From an uncultured Planctomycetaceae bacterium (GTDB lineage Bacteria > Planctomycetota > Planctomycetia > Planctomycetales > Planctomycetaceae), in assembly GCA_913031625.1 (NCBI GenBank), contig CAJWGB010000005.1, forward strand, positions 1 to 64,000: a stretch of DNA of 64,000 nucleotides, read 5' to 3'. Below the pieces are notes generated by a model, which was not told where the DNA came from, did not search any database, and worked only from the letters and a program-made list of their open reading frames with translations. The translations under genes and the position numbers were made by a program. Shown here piece by piece: positions 7,773 through 17,678 of the stretch. Numbering within the stretch: position 1 is the stretch's first letter; each line of letters opens with the position of its first letter.

Positions 7773-9209
7773 ATGATCGAGATTCCCGTTATCCGCTGGG
7801 GTCAGCCGTACGAGTCGCTCGAAAAGGCCGATGTTGTCCACTTCGAGACCGGCGAAACGATGGCTCAAATGCATCAGGCCAATGCCGGTCTGGTCAAAAT
7901 GGACTCGAGAAAAGCGGCCAAAGCGCGACAGCTGCTGCGTGAGTTTACGCCCCGGCAGCTGATCGAAATGTGTGAGAAAGCAGCTGACCTCTTTCTGGAA
8001 GCCGAACTTCCGCTTGGCAACGGGACTCAGACGCCCGATGAGTTCTGCGAGATTCAGTCAGCGACGACTGGTCTTCCGCTGAATATGGCAAAGGCCAACA
8101 TGGGCAAGATTGCCTTCGTGTTAAAGAACATGGGGGCCACTCTGAATGCGCTCACCCGCGGCCTGCCACTGGAAATCCTGCACAAGGGTTTTGGCATGGA
8201 AGACCGCGGCGTCATGGTCAGCTATCAGGCAACGACCGACACGCTGGGCCTCGTGCTGCCTTCCAACTCACCAGGTGTGCACACGCTGTGGCTGCCGGCG
8301 ATTCCTCTTCAGGTCGGCCTTGTTCTCAAACCAGGTTCGTCTGAGCCATGGACGCCTTACCGCATGTTCGAAGCGTTCGCAGCGGCCGGTGTTCCGCGAG
8401 AAGCCTTCTGTCTGTATCCAGGTCCGCACGAAGTCGGCAACGCAGTTCTTGAGAAGTGCGAACGTGCGATGATCTTTGGTGGGACTGCGACTGTCGAAAA
8501 GTACGCTGCCAATCCGAAGGTACAGGCTCACGGACCAGGCTTCAGTAAGATCCTTCTGGGTGACGACATTGTTGACCAGTGGGAGGATTACCTAGACCTG
8601 ATGATCAAGAGTGTGCTGATTAACGGCGGACGCAGCTGTATCAACTGTTCGGGAATCTGGGCGTCTCGCCATACGGAGGCCATCGCAGATGCACTGGCTC
8701 AGAAGCTTGGCCCCATTGAAGCACTGCCGACAACTGACCCGGAAGCAGCCCTTGCTGCCTTCACGATGGAAGGCGCCGCCGAAGCGATGAACAACATGAT
8801 CGAAGACGGCATTCAGTCTCCTGCCGTCACGGAAGTCACGGCTCAGTATCGCAACGGAGATCGACTCATCCAGAGGGAACGCTGCGATTACCTGCGACCG
8901 ACGGTCCTGCACGTCAGCGACGTCGACGACGACATGGCAAATACAGAATTCATGTTCCCGTTCGTGTCAGTCACCCAGTGTCCTCAGGATCAGATGCTGA
9001 GAAAGATCGGCCCCACGCTGGTAGGAACGGCGATCACGAATGACGAAGCATGGTCCAGACAGCTGGTGGATGCTCGTCACATTGACCGGCTTAATGTCGG
9101 TGCCGTGCCAACCTGTGCTCTGAACTGGCTTCAGCCGCACGAAGGAAACATTATCGACTTCCTGTATCGCAACCGCGCATTCCAGAACAGTCTGCCGCCG
9201 GCACACTAA
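7773..9209 (+). CDS. Aldehyde dehydrogenase family protein
   Basis: A 478-residue protein of the NAD(P)-dependent aldehyde dehydrogenase superfamily. It shows a cofactor-binding segment (LGLVLPSNSPGVHTLWLPAI), a conserved MIFGGTATVEKY in place of the usual FTGS turn, and the nucleophile region NGGRSCINCSG, where Cys289 (codon 8637-8639) is the likely catalytic residue and Cys292 follows three residues later. The usual GQxC motif is replaced by GGRSC, so the family is a divergent one. The start at 7773 (MIEIPVIRWGQPYESLEKAD) is chosen because the upstream extension to 7632 is arginine-rich and unlike coding sequence. The substrate is not indicated. A terminator-like hairpin follows. Confidence 0.82.
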   Translation: MIEIPVIRWGQPYESLEKADVVHFETGETMAQMHQANAGLVKMDSRKAAKARQLLREFTPRQLIEMCEKAADLFLEAELPLGNGTQTPDEFCEIQSATTGLPLNMAKANMGKIAFVLKNMGATLNALTRGLPLEILHKGFGMEDRGVMVSYQATTDTLGLVLPSNSPGVHTLWLPAIPLQVGLVLKPGSSEPWTPYRMFEAFAAAGVPREAFCLYPGPHEVGNAVLEKCERAMIFGGTATVEKYAANPKVQAHGPGFSKILLGDDIVDQWEDYLDLMIKSVLINGGRSCINCSGIWASRHTEAIADALAQKLGPIEALPTTDPEAALAAFTMEGAAEAMNNMIEDGIQSPAVTEVTAQYRNGDRLIQRERCDYLRPTVLHVSDVDDDMANTEFMFPFVSVTQCPQDQMLRKIGPTLVGTAITNDEAWSRQLVDARHIDRLNVGAVPTCALNWLQPHEGNIIDFLYRNRAFQNSLPPAH

Positions 9210-9226
9210 GCAGAAGATTCTGCCGC

Positions 9227-9243
9227 CGGGCTCTGTGAGCCCG
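9227..9243 (+). terminator. Terminator-like hairpin after aldehyde dehydrogenase
   Basis: CGGGCTC-TGT-GAGCCCG forms a perfect 7-bp stem with a 3-base loop, 17 bases after the stop codon and just after a second small inverted repeat (CAGAA-GA-TTCTG). It is followed by only TTT. The same stem-loop occurs after the DUF6268 gene at 62519-62537. Confidence 0.45.
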
Positions 9244-9341
9244 TTTGATGACTGGACTCCACGAAGATCCACCACGCCGCCCGAGCCGGACACACTCGCT
9301 GGCGTGCGTGAGCGCCGCTTCCCTGTTATGGACCAGCCTGA

Positions 9342-10427
9342 CTATTCGGCGTCACAATGGCTCAGTGCAAGCAGGCAGTAAGCAGTCACCAGATTCGGAT
9401 CGCCCTCGTACCAGCGGTCAGCCGGGTTGGTCCAGCTGCCGTTGTTTTGCTGAAGACTCTGCAAGCGCGAAATCAACTCTGTGCGCCAGGCGTGTTTCTT
9501 TCCCGCCGCATCCGTGAACTCAGCCTCACCCAGCAATTCCATCGTGCGGGCAAAAGTGTGGAAGTAGTAGAACAGTCCCTGCTGCCCAACGCCCGGGTTC
9601 TCCTTCAAGGTGTAGTTCTTACGAATCCATGCAGTCGCTGCTTTTACTCGGATGTCATCTTTCTTGAGGCCCGCGTAGATCAGACTCTTGAGCCCCGCAT
9701 AAGTCATACTTCCGTAGGATCGCAGTCCGCCGTTGTCTGTCGCGCCCGCTTTAGATTCACTCCCGGCAGCTGGCGTATAAATGAAACCTCCGTCGTTGAC
9801 CTTAGTGGCAAAGGGCAGGTCGTTGTGAGACGTCTCAAGGTTCTGAGCACGCGACACAAATTTCAGGATCTTCTGCATCGCAGGATCATCATTTTTGACG
9901 CCAGCTTTTTTCAACGCTTCCAGCAGGAATTGAGTGTTCGACATATCCGGCCGCTGGTGCGATCCATAGCCCGCGCCTCCCCATGCGGCATCAGAGGATT
10001 CAATCCCTTCTCCCTGGTCCCACTGCAGTTCTCGAAGAAACTTTTCGGCGTTCTTAATCTGCTTTGTGTACTGCCCGTCAGCATTTGCTTCTGACAGTGC
10101 CATGAGTGAAATGCACGTTTCATAGTTTCGATGCAGGCTGCCTTTGGCGTAGATGCCGCCGTCCTTCTTGATGTGTGACAGCAGGTTAGCAAGGCCGCTC
10201 ACGACCATTGGGTCTTCGGGAGAGACACCTGATCGAAGCAGAGCGGTTGTGACGAGGCCTGTGACTCCCACCAGTTCGTTTTTCGTCCACGAGCCGTCCT
10301 TGTTTTTCGTGATGCCAAGAAACTGAATGGCCTTTTTACGCATGGCATCAACAGCAGGATCCGCTGACACGCAGGCAGGGGATGCCGTCAGCACTGCCAC
10401 CAACGCAAGAGTCGAAATTCGAGACAT
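9342..10427 (-). CDS. Secreted terpene-cyclase/prenyltransferase-fold repeat protein
   Basis: A 361-residue exported protein. It begins with a signal peptide ([22 protein letters not shown]) and then carries repeated alpha/alpha-barrel motifs of the squalene-hopene cyclase/prenyltransferase type: [41 protein letters not shown] and QNNGSWTNP. The catalytic DxDD motif of squalene-hopene cyclases is not seen and the protein is about half their length, so it is more likely a binding or scaffold protein of the family common in planctomycetes than a cyclase. It is transcribed alone. A tandem palindromic repeat lies 34 bases upstream of its start. Confidence 0.75.
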   Translation of the reverse strand: MSRISTLALVAVLTASPACVSADPAVDAMRKKAIQFLGITKNKDGSWTKNELVGVTGLVTTALLRSGVSPEDPMVVSGLANLLSHIKKDGGIYAKGSLHRNYETCISLMALSEANADGQYTKQIKNAEKFLRELQWDQGEGIESSDAAWGGAGYGSHQRPDMSNTQFLLEALKKAGVKNDDPAMQKILKFVSRAQNLETSHNDLPFATKVNDGGFIYTPAAGSESKAGATDNGGLRSYGSMTYAGLKSLIYAGLKKDDIRVKAATAWIRKNYTLKENPGVGQQGLFYYFHTFARTMELLGEAEFTDAAGKKHAWRTELISRLQSLQQNNGSWTNPADRWYEGDPNLVTAYCLLALSHCDAE

Positions 10428-10460
10428 AGGGTCAGCCTTATCGATGAGCGGTAAGAATTC

Positions 10461-10518
10461 GTTGACTTGCTGACGAGTCAGCAGATCGCGTTGACTTGCT
10501 GACGGGTCAGCAGATCGT
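10461..10518. repeat. Two tandem 29-bp units each containing a palindrome
   Basis: Units at 10461-10489 and 10490-10518 differ at only two or three positions. Each contains the inverted repeat TGCTGAC-GR-GTCAGCA (7-bp arms). The pair sits 34 bases upstream of the start of the minus-strand gene 9342-10427, so it could be an operator or a transcript-leader structure. A few extra bases on each side do not extend the repeat. Confidence 0.7.
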
Positions 10519-10745
10519 CAATGGCGACGACGTAACAGCCTGTGTTGTGAGCAGGCCATCCCTCCGTGCACAATTGATGCCAAAGGAGCGGAATGCAGGC
10601 AATCCGATTGCCGGGTTGGAAGGCGGATAGACCTGAGCCCCGCAGCCTTGTTATTGTATGCCCGAGACACTCGCCTCCCAAACAGACGTCGCCGCTTTTT
10701 GTGTGATCAGCGGTACTGGAAGTTGCATTTATCCCTACCGGCAGC

Positions 10746-11057
10746 ATGTCTGAAATGACCGAATCCAACGACCTGCCTGTTTTGACTCCTCAGGATCTCA
10801 ATCCTGTTCCGGTTTTCAATTGCCATGTAATTCTCGGTCCGCCGGATCATCGCGGAATGATTGCCGGACGGACCGCCAACCTGCCGAATATTTCGGCACA
10901 GGGAGCCACGGAACGAGACGTCCTGACTTCCCTGATGAAGCAGTTTAAGGAGACTGTCTCGGACTGCCATCAGCGAGGGGAAGACGTACCGTTTGTGGAT
11001 CCTCCGGAACCTGCCGGTGATGGTGAAGTGGAACGATTCATTCCCGTTCATCTTTGA
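10746..11057 (+). CDS. HicB-like domain protein, hypothetical
   Basis: A 103-residue protein. The centre (NCHVILGPPDHRGMIAGRTA then NLPNISAQGATERDVLTSLM) has the strand-strand-helix layout of HicB-type antitoxin domains, in which a small beta-sheet is followed by a helix ending in a KQF/K-rich segment. No C-terminal DNA-binding domain and no adjacent HicA toxin gene are present, so it is probably a stand-alone HicB-fold protein of the kind common in planctomycetes rather than part of a toxin-antitoxin pair. It is followed after 96 bases by terC on the same strand. Confidence 0.55.
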   Translation: MSEMTESNDLPVLTPQDLNPVPVFNCHVILGPPDHRGMIAGRTANLPNISAQGATERDVLTSLMKQFKETVSDCHQRGEDVPFVDPPEPAGDGEVERFIPVHL

Positions 11058-11153
11058 TCCGATGACTCAATGCTGCGGTAACCAGCAGCCGCATGTTCGC
11101 CGGTCGGTCGAATTCCTGTCCATTCCTCAGCCGTCACCCTCTGACAAATCGCC

Positions 11154-12008
11154 ATGGAAGATCTCGCACAGCACATCTTTACATTTCTGATGCTGACCCT
11201 GCTGCAGGCAGTCCTTGGATTCGACAATCTGCTGTATATCTCCATCGAGTCAAAACGGGTTGAGGAATCAAAGCAGTCCTTCGTCCGCAAATGGGGCATC
11301 GGCCTGGCAATCTTCCTGAGAATCACCCTGCTGTTTGCCGTAACAGCAGCAATCTCCAGATTCTCAAGCGTGTTCTGGTCATTGCACACGTCAGCGATTT
11401 CATTCGACCTGACCGTGCATTCACTGATCGTTCTGATCGGCGGCGGGTTTGTAATCTATACGGCCGTCAAAGAGATCTCACACATGCTGGCGGACAGTTC
11501 TCTGTCGGACCATAACGAAAACGACAAGCGGACTGTTGGAGTGGCGATGTTCTGGATCGTAACCATGAACATGGTCTTCAGCTTTGACTCCATTCTGAGT
11601 GCCATTGCTCTGGCCGCCACAAAGAACAAGGAAACTGACGCCACTGAAATCACCACGGCTGCCATGATCGTGATGTCGCTCGCCATTATCTCCAGCGGTG
11701 TCATGATGATCTGGCTGTCGGATCGCGTGAGCAACTTCCTGAAGAAGAATCGCCTCTACGAAGTGCTCGGACTCTTCATTCTGTTCATTGTTGGCATCAT
11801 GCTGGTGTCCGAGGGTGGCGAGCTGGCCAAAGTACACCTTGCCGGACACGAAGTGCATGCGATGGCCAAGAGTACGTTCTACTTTGTCCTCGCAGTGCTG
11901 GTCATCGTGGACATTGTGCAGGGCCGGTTTCAGAAGAAGCTGCTGGCACAACAGGCAGCGCGAGAAGCAGCGGCCGCGGAGGCGACAGGGACTGCTGCAG
12001 CATCTTAG
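11154..12008 (+). CDS. TerC-family integral membrane protein
   Basis: A 284-residue inner-membrane protein with about seven membrane segments. Family hallmarks are the acidic intramembrane motifs LQAVLGFDNLLYI near the N-terminus and MNMVFSFDSILSAIAL near the middle, each with an Asp inside a helix; this arrangement is shared with the TerC/Alx family linked to metal-ion (manganese) export and tellurite resistance. The C-terminus is an Ala/Glu-rich cytosolic tail. The ATG at 11154 places the first helix at residues 9-27. The ion transported by this member cannot be read from the sequence. Confidence 0.85.
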   Translation: MEDLAQHIFTFLMLTLLQAVLGFDNLLYISIESKRVEESKQSFVRKWGIGLAIFLRITLLFAVTAAISRFSSVFWSLHTSAISFDLTVHSLIVLIGGGFVIYTAVKEISHMLADSSLSDHNENDKRTVGVAMFWIVTMNMVFSFDSILSAIALAATKNKETDATEITTAAMIVMSLAIISSGVMMIWLSDRVSNFLKKNRLYEVLGLFILFIVGIMLVSEGGELAKVHLAGHEVHAMAKSTFYFVLAVLVIVDIVQGRFQKKLLAQQAAREAAAAEATGTAAAS

Positions 12009-12046
12009 GCAACCGCATGTGCATTCGTGTCGGCTTGCAGTCTGAA

Positions 12047-12724
12047 TCACTCATCGTCCGGGGTCTCGACGTATTGCAGGAGTGCAGCTGCATGCTCGGT
12101 CAGCAGCTCTCGACCAAAACCGAGGGCTCGCGTATTGATCGGGTCCAACACTTCGAGGCCAACTCGGCGGAGCACGCCGTTGACACGCATCAGAAGTGAT
12201 TCATCAGTCATGTAGTCGTAGAGGAACTTCGCCTCGCGAAACCTGCCGATGAAATACGCAAGGCGATCTGTTGACTGCGACGCGATCAGGTTGACGGCAC
12301 TCTGAACCGAGTCTTCAGGAATGACATCGCACGCCGCATAGTAGTCGTCCAGCAAAGTCGTGTTCTGTTCGGCCAGCCATGCGTCCAGGAGCAACTCCAC
12401 CACGATGTGCCCGAGGAATCCGGGCCGATGGTCATACGGACCCGGCATGTTCTTTCGGAACTCAGTGGCCAGTCTGCCTTCCAGCTGCATGAACAGTTCA
12501 CAGCGATGAAAGCGATCGTCGTCATGATGATGCTGCTGAATCCCTTCGCAGATCCTCTGGAAGTTCGCATCAGCCTCGCCGGGCGGATTCTCCTGAGCGG
12601 CCCGAGTCCGTTTGGAGGTCACTCGCACCCGGCGGTTAACAACACTCAACCAGTCAGGAAGAGCAGTTCCTGCGAGGAATTGTGGATCGCTCAGGAACCG
12701 ATAGCCGTGTGACAGATAGTTCAC
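12047..12724 (-). CDS. AcpH/DUF479-like protein (putative phosphodiesterase fold)
   Basis: A 225-residue protein whose N-terminus (VNYLSHGYRFLSDPQFLAGT then ALPDWL) resembles acyl-carrier-protein phosphodiesterase AcpH, with its N-Y/F-L-x-H and G-x-x-xPD segments. Later histidine/aspartate-rich elements (QQHHHDDDRFHR, GHIVVELLLDAWL) fit the all-helical, metal-binding HD-like core of that family. The gene starts with GTG at 12724 and overlaps the stop of the upstream ThiF-type gene by four bases (GTGA), which fixes the start and implies coupled translation. Longer in-frame starts run into the neighbouring gene and are rejected. A role in phosphopantetheine removal is possible but unproven. Confidence 0.55.
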   Translation of the reverse strand: MNYLSHGYRFLSDPQFLAGTALPDWLSVVNRRVRVTSKRTRAAQENPPGEADANFQRICEGIQQHHHDDDRFHRCELFMQLEGRLATEFRKNMPGPYDHRPGFLGHIVVELLLDAWLAEQNTTLLDDYYAACDVIPEDSVQSAVNLIASQSTDRLAYFIGRFREAKFLYDYMTDESLLMRVNGVLRRVGLEVLDPINTRALGFGRELLTEHAAALLQYVETPDDE

Positions 12725-13491
12725 GACTGAGCCTGCGTCAGGCCCGAACAGACCGGACAGTCGGGTCGTCGGGCAACCGGAAGGCTGCGAAAGTTCATCG
12801 TCCGCAGATTCATCCAGATCATTCTTCCGGCGGCCGTGTCCCCCGTACCACTGATGATCTTGATCGCCTCCAGAGCGGCCATTGATGCCACAGTGCCGGA
12901 CGTTGCTCCTATAACGGGAAACTCCCGTTTCCAGTGAGGTGGATGTTCCGGATACAGACACTTAAGACACGGCGTTTGCCCTGGAATGATCGTCGTGAGC
13001 TGTGCGTCCATGTCGAACATCGCGCACTCAATCAGGGGCTTGCCCTGTGTGACAGCCGCCTCATTCATGGCGTAGCGTTCCTCGAACAAAGGAGCGCCGT
13101 CCACGATTACGTCCACTCGGCTGACTAATTCAGCCGCGTTTTCAGCGGACATGTTCTCCGGGATCGCATCAATCTGGACGTTCGGATTCAGCTCCTGCAA
13201 CCGCCGTTTGGCGGATTCCACACGAGGTTTCCCCAGCCAGTCTGTCGTCATCAGCAGCTGACGATTCAGGTCACTGGGCTTAACGTTGCCGCCGTGAGCA
13301 ACCACCAGTTTCCCCACTCCGGCGGCTGCAAGGTAGTAGGCAACGGTCCCGCCCACCCCGCCGAGACGTGAGACAAGGACGGCCGAGTTCTTCAGACGCT
13401 GCTGCCCCTGTTCGCCGTACTCCGGCGTCCACATTTGCCACTCATAGCGAGCACGTTCGTCGTCAGTGAGAGGTGGAAGATCAGCAAGCAT
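12721..13491 (-). CDS. ThiF/MoeB/HesA-family adenylyltransferase
   Basis: A 256-residue E1-like protein that would adenylate the C-terminus of a small ubiquitin-like sulfur carrier, as ThiF, MoeB and HesA do. The ATP-binding glycine-rich motif is LGGVGGTVAYYL, followed by the conserved DLNRQLL with its adenylate-contacting Arg and a late GATSGTVASMAALEAIK helix. Two CxxC pairs (CLKC in the middle and CPVC near the C-terminus) form the structural zinc site. The start at 13491 (MLADLPPLTDDERARYEWQM) is the usual N-terminus. No ThiS, MoaD or rhodanese gene is adjacent. It overlaps the AcpH-like gene by four bases. Confidence 0.82.
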   Translation of the reverse strand: MLADLPPLTDDERARYEWQMWTPEYGEQGQQRLKNSAVLVSRLGGVGGTVAYYLAAAGVGKLVVAHGGNVKPSDLNRQLLMTTDWLGKPRVESAKRRLQELNPNVQIDAIPENMSAENAAELVSRVDVIVDGAPLFEERYAMNEAAVTQGKPLIECAMFDMDAQLTTIIPGQTPCLKCLYPEHPPHWKREFPVIGATSGTVASMAALEAIKIISGTGDTAAGRMIWMNLRTMNFRSLPVARRPDCPVCSGLTQAQS

Positions 13492-13625
13492 GTTTAAATC
13501 CTCGTAGCCAGGGGCCAGGCAATTCTGGCGAATCCCACTACGGTGTCCAGCCACGGTTTCGCAGAGGAGGAACTTCACCAGAACGCCGTACCTGCGGAGC
13601 AACGCGGATCAGTACCGGGGTCGCC

Positions 13626-14726
13626 CTACAGTGAAATTGCCTGACCACCGTTGTGAGCCGACTGCAGACTGGCGTCCAGAACCTGTTGGGTCTTCAGGGT
13701 AATCTCGGGCCAGTGAGCATCCACACGCCCCTCGTTGACGAGCGTAGAGAAGTTGCGGAACAGGTGGGTCTCCTGAGCGTTCGGCATATTGTTACTGTGC
13801 TCAGAAACAGACTCCGTTCGCAGGTTACGATTCATGATGAATCGGCAACCCTCAAAAATGAACTCGTGGCTGCCTGCTTCAAAGGAAACTCGATTGCCGT
13901 AAAACGGCAGCACAAAGTCGTTCAGCTCAACATAGCCTTTGTCACCACTGATGTGAGCCAGCTGCTGATGTTGCGTGCGGAATGAGTTGTAGAAGACAGC
14001 GGAAACACCATTTGCAAAATGCATCTCGCCCTGAAACTCGATCGGAACTTCCTGAGGACTGTCGTCCCGCTTCACACCAGTCAGAATTCGGCCGGACACT
14101 TCGGTTGGCATTTCATAATTCATGGTCCACAGAATCATTCGAATTGTGTACCAGCCGAGGTCACCCAGACACCCCGCGGGTTCAAGGTCGCTGTTTGCCC
14201 GGATGTTGCTGCCGATCCAGTCTTCGTCAGCACAGAAGCTGAACTGAGTACAAATGCGACGAATCTCTCCAACACTCTTGCCGTCATCAAGAACGCTGCG
14301 CAATTGAGGCAATCGAGCGCTGTGCATGAACATCACTCCATCCATGAACTGGACATTGTTCTGTTCACAGGCGGCAATCATCTCCTGCACGTCAGCAGCT
14401 GTCACTCCGCATGGCTTCTCTACCATGACGTGCTTGCCCGCTTCGGCAGCCTTGATCACCCACTCTTTTCGAACCCCGGTCGGCAGTGGAATGTACAGTG
14501 CCTGGATGTCCTCTCTGGCAATCAGCTCATCATATGACCCGATCGCTTCTACGGGTTGTGGAACGGGGACAGAGGCACTGCACTCATCGATAAACTTCTG
14601 AGCCTTTGCGGCGTCACGACTCGCAACGGCCACCACCTGACCGTTTCCTGAGGCGGCGATGGAGTGCCAGTTCTTCATGGCAATTCCGGCGGTACTGAGG
14701 ATTCCCCAACGGCACACGTCTGACAT
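13626..14726 (-). CDS. Gfo/Idh/MocA-family oxidoreductase
   Basis: A 366-residue NAD(P)-dependent oxidoreductase of the glucose-fructose oxidoreductase/inositol dehydrogenase family. The Rossmann fold starts at once (WGILSTAGIAMKN), YIPLPTGVRKEW follows, and the EKPCG motif (conserved EKP) lies in HVMVEKPCGV. The C-terminal substrate domain has LGDLGWYTIRMILW, typical of this family. The substrate is probably a sugar or cyclitol; sequence alone does not say which. The ATG at 14726 avoids a 23-residue extension of poor quality. It stands alone between two unrelated genes on the same strand. Confidence 0.85.
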   Translation of the reverse strand: MSDVCRWGILSTAGIAMKNWHSIAASGNGQVVAVASRDAAKAQKFIDECSASVPVPQPVEAIGSYDELIAREDIQALYIPLPTGVRKEWVIKAAEAGKHVMVEKPCGVTAADVQEMIAACEQNNVQFMDGVMFMHSARLPQLRSVLDDGKSVGEIRRICTQFSFCADEDWIGSNIRANSDLEPAGCLGDLGWYTIRMILWTMNYEMPTEVSGRILTGVKRDDSPQEVPIEFQGEMHFANGVSAVFYNSFRTQHQQLAHISGDKGYVELNDFVLPFYGNRVSFEAGSHEFIFEGCRFIMNRNLRTESVSEHSNNMPNAQETHLFRNFSTLVNEGRVDAHWPEITLKTQQVLDASLQSAHNGGQAISL

Positions 14727-14850
14727 GCTACAACTCTTCTCTGAATTCAGATGGACAATGGTGGAAGCATTCGGAAATGCTTCACTCGGCGACACGATAC
14801 CGGATGGATTTCATCCGATCCGTACGGCGTGGGCAGAAAGCTCTGAATCG

Positions 14851-15894
<1,044 letters not shown>

Positions 15895-15946
15895 ACGGTT
15901 TTTCAGAGCTCAGATCATAGCCCTGGTTCCAGGTATTCGACAGGGA

Positions 15947-17182
15947 TCAGGGGACTTCTGAGTCTCGAATCTCACCAACCTGCAGACATCGCAGATTGTC
16001 GTCGTCTCGCACATAGAGCCGACCATTGCTGAGCGCGGGTAAACGGTGCCCCCGCGGCGTGGGATCCAGAACAGTGGACCTTGAAATCTCCCGATAGCCA
16101 CGATTCGACGCCCCCATACGGATCAGTTCTCCCCCACATGTCAAAAACAACAGCTCGTTGCCGACGCCGATCATGCTCCCATACTCAAAGCCGCCCTTCT
16201 CCCACACCACTTCACCGGCGACCGGATCAATGCATTTCACAAGGGCGTCGCCTCCGTCCTGTCTGCCGTCGATCGCATACAAGAGCCCGTCTTTCACGAT
16301 GGGCGTGGCATATTGAGTTGCCAGCAGAGATTCACCTCTGCGTTTCACGTCGCTTCCCGTCAGATCTGCCCAGACACTTCCGATTCGATAACTGGATGAC
16401 AGGAAGAAGTGATCTTTCACCACAACAGGAGTCGCTCCGTTTACGGTGGGTCCGCGTGCTCCAAACGAAAAACTGTTCACAACTTTTCCGTTGGCCGGGT
16501 CCAGGATCAGGCAGTTTAAACGAGTCACAACAATGGCTCGGCTGACATTGTTCACCTTCGCAATAATGGGAGACGAGTAACTTGCAGTGTCGTTGAACGC
16601 CTTCCAGCGAGTCTTCCCATCTGCAAGATCGAATGCGACGACGGCTGCGCCAGCCTGACTGCCGACGTTGACAATTACTTTGTCATCGTGAACAACGGGA
16701 GTGCTGCCGGCGCCAAAGTATCCTTCCGGAGCTCCAAAGTCCTCCCACGTGTCCCGGCTCCAGATCTGCTTACCGGTTTCAAGATTCAGACACCGCAACT
16801 GACCTGTGACCCCAAAGACAATAATCCGGTCCTTATGAAGTACGGGCACACAACGCGGACCGGAGTCACTCGATAACCCGGACCGATAGCTGACGGGGAA
16901 CTTTTCTTCCCAACGCGATTTCCCAGTCCATGCGTCCAGTCCGGTCACCCGCTCCTGCTGGCCCTGACGGTGAAACAGGACGACCAGTGAACCCCGGACG
17001 GCCACGCCTGCGAATCCTTCTCCAACTGGAATCGTCCAGAGTTCTTTGGGGCCGGCTTCGCCCCATGCGATGAGCTTTTCGCCCGTTGCAATGCCGTCGC
17101 GGTTTGGCCCCAGAATCTGAGTCCAGTCACCAGCGAATACAGAAGAGCTTATGAGTGCAGTTGTCAGCAGGATCCGCGACAT
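15947..17182 (-). CDS. Secreted PQQ-like beta-propeller protein
   Basis: A 411-residue exported protein with a signal peptide (MSRILLTTALISSSVFA) and repeated PQQ-type propeller blades. The blades show the tryptophan-containing turns of this fold (LDAWTGKSRWEEKF, LETGKQIWSRDTW, DLADGKTRWKAF, DPVAGEVVWEKG). It resembles BamB-like or outer-membrane propellers common in planctomycetes. The catalytic residues of quinoprotein dehydrogenases are not obvious, so a binding or structural role is likely. It lies 52 bases upstream of the MoxR gene on the same strand; this may be one transcript. Confidence 0.8.
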   Translation of the reverse strand: MSRILLTTALISSSVFAGDWTQILGPNRDGIATGEKLIAWGEAGPKELWTIPVGEGFAGVAVRGSLVVLFHRQGQQERVTGLDAWTGKSRWEEKFPVSYRSGLSSDSGPRCVPVLHKDRIIVFGVTGQLRCLNLETGKQIWSRDTWEDFGAPEGYFGAGSTPVVHDDKVIVNVGSQAGAAVVAFDLADGKTRWKAFNDTASYSSPIIAKVNNVSRAIVVTRLNCLILDPANGKVVNSFSFGARGPTVNGATPVVVKDHFFLSSSYRIGSVWADLTGSDVKRRGESLLATQYATPIVKDGLLYAIDGRQDGGDALVKCIDPVAGEVVWEKGGFEYGSMIGVGNELLFLTCGGELIRMGASNRGYREISRSTVLDPTPRGHRLPALSNGRLYVRDDDNLRCLQVGEIRDSEVP

Positions 17183-17678
17183 CAGAAAAACCTTTGGAGA
17201 GGAACAGAATCACGTGATCATACGGCTCAGTCACGCCACCGGCCATTCAGTTACACGATTCTGCTGTGGTGGTTTCCGGTAACCGGCGGTCATCAGAAAG
17301 AAAACTCCTGAATTCGATGGTGAACAGACTGAAAACGCGGCGGCTCAGGAATTTGCCTGGTGATTTATTGCGGCGCGACACATTTTACTGCAGATCTACA
17401 CCCTGGTTCGTCTCATCCGCCGGTTGGGTTTGGTTCGCCGTGAACGTAATTAGCTCCTGATGCACTTTCTGTAGACCGCGTCGAAGATGAGACAATTGTG
17501 GCTCGGCGGTCTCCTTCCAGAGCAGCGCCATCCTCGGCCGGAACGGCCGATCTACCAAACGTCGGACGGTGGTCCGTAAAGGAATGTCTCACAAACGCCG
17601 GATGCTGCTTCGAAATTGTGTTTGCACAGAGGGCCCCTACAATCCGGTCGCCTGCTCCGCTGATTCGGTGATCACCTC
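17183..17678. other. 496-base divergent intergenic region
   Basis: This region separates the divergent propeller gene and the permease gene, so promoters for both probably lie here. No gene is convincing. It contains one strong inverted repeat, TCGGCCG-GAA-CGGCCGA at 17534-17550 (7-bp arms), which may be a regulatory palindrome or a transcript hairpin. Confidence 0.45.

Noticed and set aside
7637..7942. Alternative frame at the start of the aldehyde dehydrogenase (MSEQAPNPAVALATP).
   Set aside because: It runs through the real N-terminus in another frame and ends as arginine-rich sequence; the ATG at 7773 gives the normal protein.
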